A stretch of 64,000 nt of DNA from positions 186,001-250,000 of the forward strand of contig NZ_JAMTCP010000001.1 in assembly GCF_024171885.1 (NCBI RefSeq), written 5' to 3'. This stretch comes from Streptoalloteichus tenebrarius (GTDB lineage: Bacteria; Actinomycetota; Actinomycetes; Mycobacteriales; Pseudonocardiaceae). The first letter of the stretch is position 1; each line of letters begins with the position of its first letter. The translations under genes and the position numbers were made by a program. Below, piece by piece: positions 59,736 to 64,000 of this stretch. The notes below the pieces were generated by a model, which did no database searches, had not been told where the DNA came from, and saw nothing but the letters and a program-made list of their open reading frames with translations.

Positions 59736-60323
59736 TCAGAGGAGAAGTTCGACGACGCGTTCAGCCTGCGCCCGCGCGCCTTTCGGCGTGCCGACGGAAC
59801 CGCCGAGCAGTCGTCCGCTGAGTCCCGCGAGGGCGAACGGCGCGCTGGTGGTCAGCAGCAGGTGGAGCAACAACGCGCGGGGCGTGAACCGCGTCAGCTT
59901 GCCCATGGCCTGGAGGCGGGGGAGCAGGGCCTCGACGGTGTCGGCCAGGGGGCTGAGGCCACGGAGGATGTCGTCGAGCCGCTCACTGTCGGTGAAGCTC
60001 TCGTGGAGCAGCAGGCGCACGAGGTGCGGATGGGCCGCCGCGGTCGTCGACAGGGCCTCGACCAGCCGGGTGGCCGTGCTGAGCGGGTCGTCGGCGTCCC
60101 GCGCCTCGGCGAGGTGTTCGGCGAGGGCGCCGTCGAAGGTCGTGTTGGCCCAGTGGAGCACGGCCTGCCAGAGGCCCTCCTTGCTGCCGAAGTGGTGGCG
60201 CACCAGCCCGTGCGTGACGTCGGCGCGCGTGGCGATGTCGCGCAGGCTGACGGCGGGGAACCCGTGGTCGGCGAACAGCTCCGCCGCCACCTCGATGATG
60301 CGTTGCCGCGCGTCGTCCGCCAT
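59736..60323 (-). CDS. TetR-family regulator of the aromatic monooxygenase
   Basis: 195 residues. HTH: ARQRIIEVAAELFADHGFPAVSLRDIATRADVTHGLVRHHFGSKEGLWQAV. ATG at 60323 follows GAGGAG. Divergent from the FAD monooxygenase with a three-copy GGATAG operator between, so it likely represses both. Confidence 0.93.
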   Translation of the reverse strand: MADDARQRIIEVAAELFADHGFPAVSLRDIATRADVTHGLVRHHFGSKEGLWQAVLHWANTTFDGALAEHLAEARDADDPLSTATRLVEALSTTAAAHPHLVRLLLHESFTDSERLDDILRGLSPLADTVEALLPRLQAMGKLTRFTPRALLLHLLLTTSAPFALAGLSGRLLGGSVGTPKGARAQAERVVELLL

Positions 60324-60360
60324 TCCGCCGCTCCTCGTGTCCGCGTTCCGCTGTTCGGAC

Positions 60361-60407
60361 GGATAGTGCTGTCCGAGTGGATAGTGTAGGACTATCCAAG
60401 TGGATAG
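60361..60407. promoter_or_regulatory. TetR operator with GGATAG repeats
   Basis: GGATAG at 60361, 60379 and 60402, and the inverted CTATCC at 60392; the central GGATAGTGTAGGACTATCC is a 6-bp-arm palindrome. AT-rich and midway between the divergent starts. Confidence 0.7.
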
Positions 60408-60429
60408 TGAGCTTGAGCTTGAGCGAACG

Positions 60430-62022
60430 ATGAGCGGAGAGTGCGACGTCCTCGTGGTGGGCGCCGGTCCGGCCGGCCTGATGACCGCCGTGACGGCCGC
60501 CCGCGCCGGGGCCAGGGTCAGGGTGGTCGACCGTCGCGAGGGGCCGACCGACCAGTCCAGGGCGGCGATCGTGCACGTCAGGACCCTGGAGACCTGGCAC
60601 GACGTCGGTCTCGCCGACGCCGCGCTGGCCGAGGGAATCCCCGTGCGGCACGTGACGGTGTCGGTCGCGGGACGTCGGCTGACCAGCTTCGGCCTGACCG
60701 GTGACGGCAGGGAGGCGGGCGCGTTCGACCACGCCTTGGCGCTGCCGCAGAGCAGCACGGAACGGATGCTGGGGCAGGCGCTGCGCGGCCACGGGGTCGA
60801 GGTCGAGTGGGGCAGTCGGCTCACCGACCTCCGACAGGAGCCGTCCGGCGTAGCGGCCATCCTCCGCGTCGGCGACCAGGAGCGGGAGATCCACGCGTCC
60901 TACGTCGTCGGCGCGGACGGAGCGCACAGCACCGTACGGGAGCTGTCGGGCATCAGGTTCGAGGGCGACAGCTACGCGCCCACGGCGTTCCTGGCCGACG
61001 TCGGCCTGAGCGTTGCCCCGGCGGACGACGGACTGCACCTCAACCTGGCCCAGGGCGGGTTCGTTGGCATCCAACACCTCGGCGACGGGTGGTACCGGCT
61101 GTTCGGGGCGCTGTCACCGGCGTACGCGGCGCGCTTCTCGCAGCTCGGGCCGGGCCGCCCGATTCCCGTCGCCGACGTCCAACGCTGGTTCGACGAGTAC
61201 TTCGGCATCCGCGCCCGGATCACCGACGTCGGCTGGACCTCGGTCTACCGCCTCCACCACCGGCTGGCCGAGGAGTTCGTCGACGGCCGGGTCGCGCTGG
61301 TCGGCGACGCCGCCCACCTCCACGCCCCCGCCGGTGGGCAGGGCATGAACCTCGGGATCGGCGACGCGGCGAACCTGGGCTGGAAGCTCGCCGCGCTCGC
61401 CACCGGCCAGGGCCGCCCCCGGCTGCTGGACAGCTACCAGGCCGAGCGTCGGCCGGTCGCGGAGGCCGTGCTGCGCAACGCCGACCGGGGGTTCGCGTGG
61501 GAGGCCAGCGACAGCCGGCTGCTGGAGATCCTGCGCCGCACCCTGCTCCCGGCCGCGGTCAGCGCGCTGGCCCGCACCCGTGCCGCCCAACGCGTGATCT
61601 TCCGGCTGTTCTCCCAGACCTGGATCACCTACCACGGCCAGCCCACCGTGACCCACAACCTGGGCGACACCCGCGGTGTCCGCGCGGGCGACCGGCTCCC
61701 GACCGGCCTGCTGGACCTCGGCGCCCCCGAGGACGGGAGCCCAGCAGGGCTGCGTCATCATCTGCTGGTCATCGCCCCTGACGACGACCGGTCCGCCGAC
61801 CTCCAGCGGCGCTACCGTCGGATTCTCGACGCCGTCGCCGTTCCGGTCGACGTGCGCCTGGTCGATCCCGACAGCGAGCCCGGTCGTCGACTCGTGGACG
61901 GCGGCGCGGCCCGCGCCATCCTGGTGCGGCCGGACAGACACGCCGGCCACGTCGGCGATGTCGATGATGTCGACGGCCTCGCCACCCACCTCGCCCGCTG
62001 GTACACCGCCCGGTCGGCCTGA
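60430..62022 (+). CDS. FAD-dependent aromatic monooxygenase (PHBH/MhpA-like)
   Basis: 530 residues. FAD motif DVLVVGAGPAGLMTAVTAARAG, VVGADGAHSTVRELSGI, and GRVALVGDAAHLHAPAGGQGMNLGIGDAANLGWKLA; a C-terminal thioredoxin-like domain is suggested by the last 120 residues. Resembles RdmE/PgaE and rifampicin- or phenol-type hydroxylases. ATG at 60430 chosen; the frame is open to 60400. Probably induced through the divergent TetR by its aromatic or antibiotic substrate. Confidence 0.92.
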   Translation: MSGECDVLVVGAGPAGLMTAVTAARAGARVRVVDRREGPTDQSRAAIVHVRTLETWHDVGLADAALAEGIPVRHVTVSVAGRRLTSFGLTGDGREAGAFDHALALPQSSTERMLGQALRGHGVEVEWGSRLTDLRQEPSGVAAILRVGDQEREIHASYVVGADGAHSTVRELSGIRFEGDSYAPTAFLADVGLSVAPADDGLHLNLAQGGFVGIQHLGDGWYRLFGALSPAYAARFSQLGPGRPIPVADVQRWFDEYFGIRARITDVGWTSVYRLHHRLAEEFVDGRVALVGDAAHLHAPAGGQGMNLGIGDAANLGWKLAALATGQGRPRLLDSYQAERRPVAEAVLRNADRGFAWEASDSRLLEILRRTLLPAAVSALARTRAAQRVIFRLFSQTWITYHGQPTVTHNLGDTRGVRAGDRLPTGLLDLGAPEDGSPAGLRHHLLVIAPDDDRSADLQRRYRRILDAVAVPVDVRLVDPDSEPGRRLVDGGAARAILVRPDRHAGHVGDVDDVDGLATHLARWYTARSA

Positions 62023-62047
62023 GCGACACCCGGTCCGCGCGAGCGGG

Positions 62048-62680
62048 TCAGCCCCTCCGGGCGCGGTAGAGGTCGCGCAGCAGGGCGATCTCGGCGCCGT
62101 GGTGCAGCAGTTCCTGGTTGATCCACCACACGACCTCGACGAAGGGGACGTCCGGGTCGCTGCCGTCGGGATAGGTGCTGTGCCCGACCCTGTCCAGCGC
62201 AGTGTTGTCCGCCGCCAGCAACGCCCGGCGCCACGCCTCGGCGGCGCTGTCGAAGGCGGCGACGCCGCCGGCCGCGTCGCCGGGGAAGGCGTACTCGTTC
62301 TCGGTGAGCGCGTGGGAGCCGATCACGTGATCCGCGCGCAGGGCCAGCATCTCGCCGAGATGGTGCAGCCGCCACGCGATGGTGGTGATCGGCGGCGGGT
62401 ACGGGTGCGGGCGGCCGCCGTCGCGCCCCCACTCACCCGCGCCGACCAGCAGGCTCGCGCCGGGGCCGGGGCCGGGGCCGGGGCCGTGGGCGCGGGCGCG
62501 GGGGCGGACCGACCAGCACCCGGGGACCGGCTCCCACAGGTACTCCTCGTCCGTCATCGCCGTCACGGGCACCCGCACGCCGTCGCCGCTGTCGACGTCC
62601 GGTCCGGACAGTCGGCGGACCAGTCGCTCCCTGGCGAAGTCGAACTGCTTCAGCAACGGAACCAGGCGTGGTGGTGCCAT
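62048..62680 (-). CDS. DinB-like superfamily protein
   Basis: 210 residues, DinB_2 type: LKQFDFARERLVRRLSG, MTDEEYLWEPVPGCWSVR, TTIAWRLHHLGEMLALRADHVIG, FVEVVWWINQELLHHGAEIALLRDLY. The two His residues in HHLGE and HHGAE are the expected metal ligands, as in mycothiol-dependent DinB proteins. An insert RARAHGPGPGPGPGAS interrupts the usual loop. ATG follows GAAGGAA. Confidence 0.9.
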   Translation of the reverse strand: MAPPRLVPLLKQFDFARERLVRRLSGPDVDSGDGVRVPVTAMTDEEYLWEPVPGCWSVRPRARAHGPGPGPGPGASLLVGAGEWGRDGGRPHPYPPPITTIAWRLHHLGEMLALRADHVIGSHALTENEYAFPGDAAGGVAAFDSAAEAWRRALLAADNTALDRVGHSTYPDGSDPDVPFVEVVWWINQELLHHGAEIALLRDLYRARRG

Positions 62681-62787
62681 TGGCGTTCCTTCGCGCTCAG
62701 AGGACGTCCGGGGACGAACAGGGGCCTACCGTGCCACAACCAGGACGCGGAAATATAGACCTTTTTGACCCCGGTCTTCCTTTTCGT

Positions 62788-62803
62788 TTTCCCGCGCGGG
62801 AAA
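62788..62803. promoter_or_regulatory. Perfect 16-bp palindrome TTTCCCGCGCGGGAAA
   Basis: Lies in the 187-bp gap between the CGNR and DinB genes (both minus strand), upstream of dinB-like. The flanks are AT-rich. Possible operator of the DinB-like gene. Confidence 0.5.
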
Positions 62804-62867
62804 GGACAGAGGTCCCTCCACACCGGACCGATGCGGAGGGAACCCGCCACGCCTGATCGCTTCGTCC

Positions 62868-63449
62868 TCAGGTCCTCGCGGTGGCGCGCCGGTGCTGCGC
62901 GGCCTTGGCCCGGTTGCCGCACACCGCCATCTGGCACCAGCGTCGCCGCCCACCGGCGGAGAGGTCGACGAACCGGCCGCTGCAATTCGCGCCGGCGCAG
63001 ATCCGGACCCGCTTCCTCGTCTCGCTGCCGAGGAGTTCCGCCGCGTCGAGCGCGATCTGGCACAGCGCGCCGCGCGCGTCCACCGGCGCGGTGGCGATCC
63101 GCAACACCGGCCGACCGCCCGACAGCTCCAGACGCGGGGGGTGCTGCGCGGTGCGCGCCAGCCAGGTGTTGATCACCTGCTGGGCGTCGGCGGGGAACCG
63201 GTCGTCGTGCGCCACCGCGCGCACCCCGGCGTCGATCGCCTCCCTGAGCTGCCGGGCCTCGGCCAGCAGCTCCTCGTCGACCTCCCCCCGGCACGGCACG
63301 AGCTCGGCGGCGGAGAACCACGCCTCCAGGTCCGCCGGGCGGGCCAACAGCTCCCGCCCGGCCGCGTAGCGGTCACGCTTCGTGTTCACGAAGTCGATGC
63401 TGACCCGACCTCCGTACCAGACCCAGTCGCGCTGCTCCTCGCTCATCAC
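62868..63449 (-). CDS. CGNR zinc-finger regulator
   Basis: 193 residues. N-terminal ABATE-type domain (RVSIDFVNTKRDRYAAGREL) and C-terminal CGNR zinc finger (RICAGANCSGRFVDLSAGGRRRWCQMAVCGNRAKAAQHR) with Cys ligands C-X4-C...C-X4-C. Such proteins are transcription regulators of adjacent transporters. Starts GTG 63449 or ATG 63446. Divergent from an MFS gene, its likely target. Confidence 0.92.
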   Translation of the reverse strand: MMSEEQRDWVWYGGRVSIDFVNTKRDRYAAGRELLARPADLEAWFSAAELVPCRGEVDEELLAEARQLREAIDAGVRAVAHDDRFPADAQQVINTWLARTAQHPPRLELSGGRPVLRIATAPVDARGALCQIALDAAELLGSETRKRVRICAGANCSGRFVDLSAGGRRRWCQMAVCGNRAKAAQHRRATART

Positions 63450-63454
63450 CCCAT

Positions 63455-63492
63455 GTTAGGTTGATCAACGAGGTAACCATATGACCGGTTAG
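63455..63492. promoter_or_regulatory. Divergent promoter region with palindromes
   Basis: TTGATCAA at 63461 and TAACC at 63474 mirrored by GGTTA at 63487, between the CGNR and MFS starts. Candidate CGNR binding sites. Confidence 0.4.
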
Positions 63493-63509
63493 TCGAGAGG
63501 CGGGTCCTG

Positions 63510-64000
63510 ATGCCCCAGAGCGCACCCGGGGGAGCCCCCTCGACCGCCGTCCAGGTCTGGCTGCTGGCCCTGGGCATGTTCGCCATCGGCACCGACCTGT
63601 TCATCGTGTCCGGGCTGTTGCCCGCGCTCGGCCGCGATCTGGACCTGTCCACGGCCGCCGCCGGCCAGACGGTGACCGTCTTCGCGATCACCTACGCCGT
63701 CGCGGCGCCGATCCTGGCCGGCCTCACGGGGACGGTCGACCGGCGCGCGCTGCTCGTCGCCGTCCTCGCGGTGTTCTCCGTGGGCAACGTCCTCTCGGCG
63801 GTCGCCCCGTCCTACGGGGTGCTGCTCCTGAGCCGGTTCGTCGCCGGCGCGGGCGCGGCCCTGTTCGCCGCGACCGCCTCCGGGGTCGCGGCCCGCATCG
63901 CCGCCCCCGACCGGCGCGGGCGTGCGCTGGCGATCGTCTACGCGGGCATGACCTCGGCGATCGCGTTGGGCGTCCCGATCGGCAACGCCATCGGGACGGT
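63510..64000 (+). CDS. MFS transporter, 3' end outside window
   Basis: 163 codons visible of an efflux-type MFS protein: WLLALGMFAIGTDLFIVSGL, LPALGRDLDLSTAAAGQTVT, ITYAVAAPILAGLTGTVDRR and RFVAGAGAALFAATASGVAAR, the arabinose/drug efflux (12-TMS) pattern. ATG at 63510 with GGCGGGTCC upstream. Divergently controlled by the CGNR regulator. Confidence 0.92.
   Translation, partial: MPQSAPGGAPSTAVQVWLLALGMFAIGTDLFIVSGLLPALGRDLDLSTAAAGQTVTVFAITYAVAAPILAGLTGTVDRRALLVAVLAVFSVGNVLSAVAPSYGVLLLSRFVAGAGAALFAATASGVAARIAAPDRRGRALAIVYAGMTSAIALGVPIGNAIGT

Overview
The window is high-GC (about 70% or more), strongly third-position-GC-biased DNA. It is dense with TetR, XRE, LysR, PucR and IclR regulators, P450/ferredoxin pairs, MFS pumps and SDRs, and neighbouring genes are often joined by GTGA or ATGA overlaps. 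This fits an actinomycete chromosome, most likely Pseudonocardiales (Actinosynnema/Saccharothrix/Lentzea-like). That placement rests on gene style only; there is no rRNA or other marker. I saw no tRNA or rRNA genes.

Layout. 1-7970 (minus): MFS exporter, fatty acyl-AMP ligase (FAAL) and type I polyketide synthase (ACP-KS-AT-DH-KR..., running off the left edge), joined by 4-bp overlaps, a lipid-primed polyketide operon. 7971-9335: gene-free, with a contiguous 20-bp tandem array and palindromes. 9336-19615: secreted lipase, PucR regulator, a pyruvoyl-type histidine decarboxylase (rare outside Firmicutes), XRE regulator, methyltransferase, GH114-like protein, TetR with an epoxide-hydrolase-like enzyme, and diaminopropionate ammonia-lyase with divergent LysR. 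19616-20650: decayed IS5-family transposase. 20892-23291: zinc-ribbon/ECF sigma/SnoaL fusion and a non-canonical SDR. 23930-30503: two P450/ferredoxin sets with their own TetR regulators, a ferredoxin reductase, a cysteine-rich copper-storage-type protein, a P450 tail remnant and a 21-codon micro-ORF. 30813-42369: secreted beta-trefoil protein, methyltransferase/cupin regulator pair, hydrolase, SDR/WYL regulator pair, alditol-oxidase-like flavoprotein, small membrane protein, phosphotransferase with XRE/TPR regulator.

42633-52844 is a complete 4-hydroxybenzoate/protocatechuate pathway: a double IclR (PcaR-like) regulator divergent from pcaIJFHGBL and pobA. PobA makes protocatechuate. PcaGH opens the ring, PcaB and the fused PcaL (PcaD+PcaC) carry it to 3-oxoadipate, and PcaIJ and PcaF yield succinyl-CoA and acetyl-CoA. 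The two PcaL domains are separated by about 160 residues of Gly/Val/Ser heptad repeats encoded by a 21-bp minisatellite.

53013-57647 is a gutted type I-E CRISPR-Cas locus: a short array, intact-looking cas3, and one frame that joins the N-terminal half of Cas8e (CasA/Cse1) to a complete Cas2e. casB, cas7, cas5, cas6 and cas1 are missing. 57900-58970 is a graveyard of truncated genes: a GntR gene with an internally inverted segment, an ABC ATPase cut at Walker B, and a GT87 tail. 58957-64000 holds a PH-like membrane protein, TetR with a divergent aromatic FAD monooxygenase, a DinB-like protein, and a CGNR zinc-finger regulator divergent from an MFS transporter cut by the right edge.

The most unusual items are the Cas8e-Cas2e fusion, the PcaL heptad linker, the actinobacterial pyruvoyl histidine decarboxylase, the inverted segment inside gntR, and the many short tandem arrays both between and inside genes.
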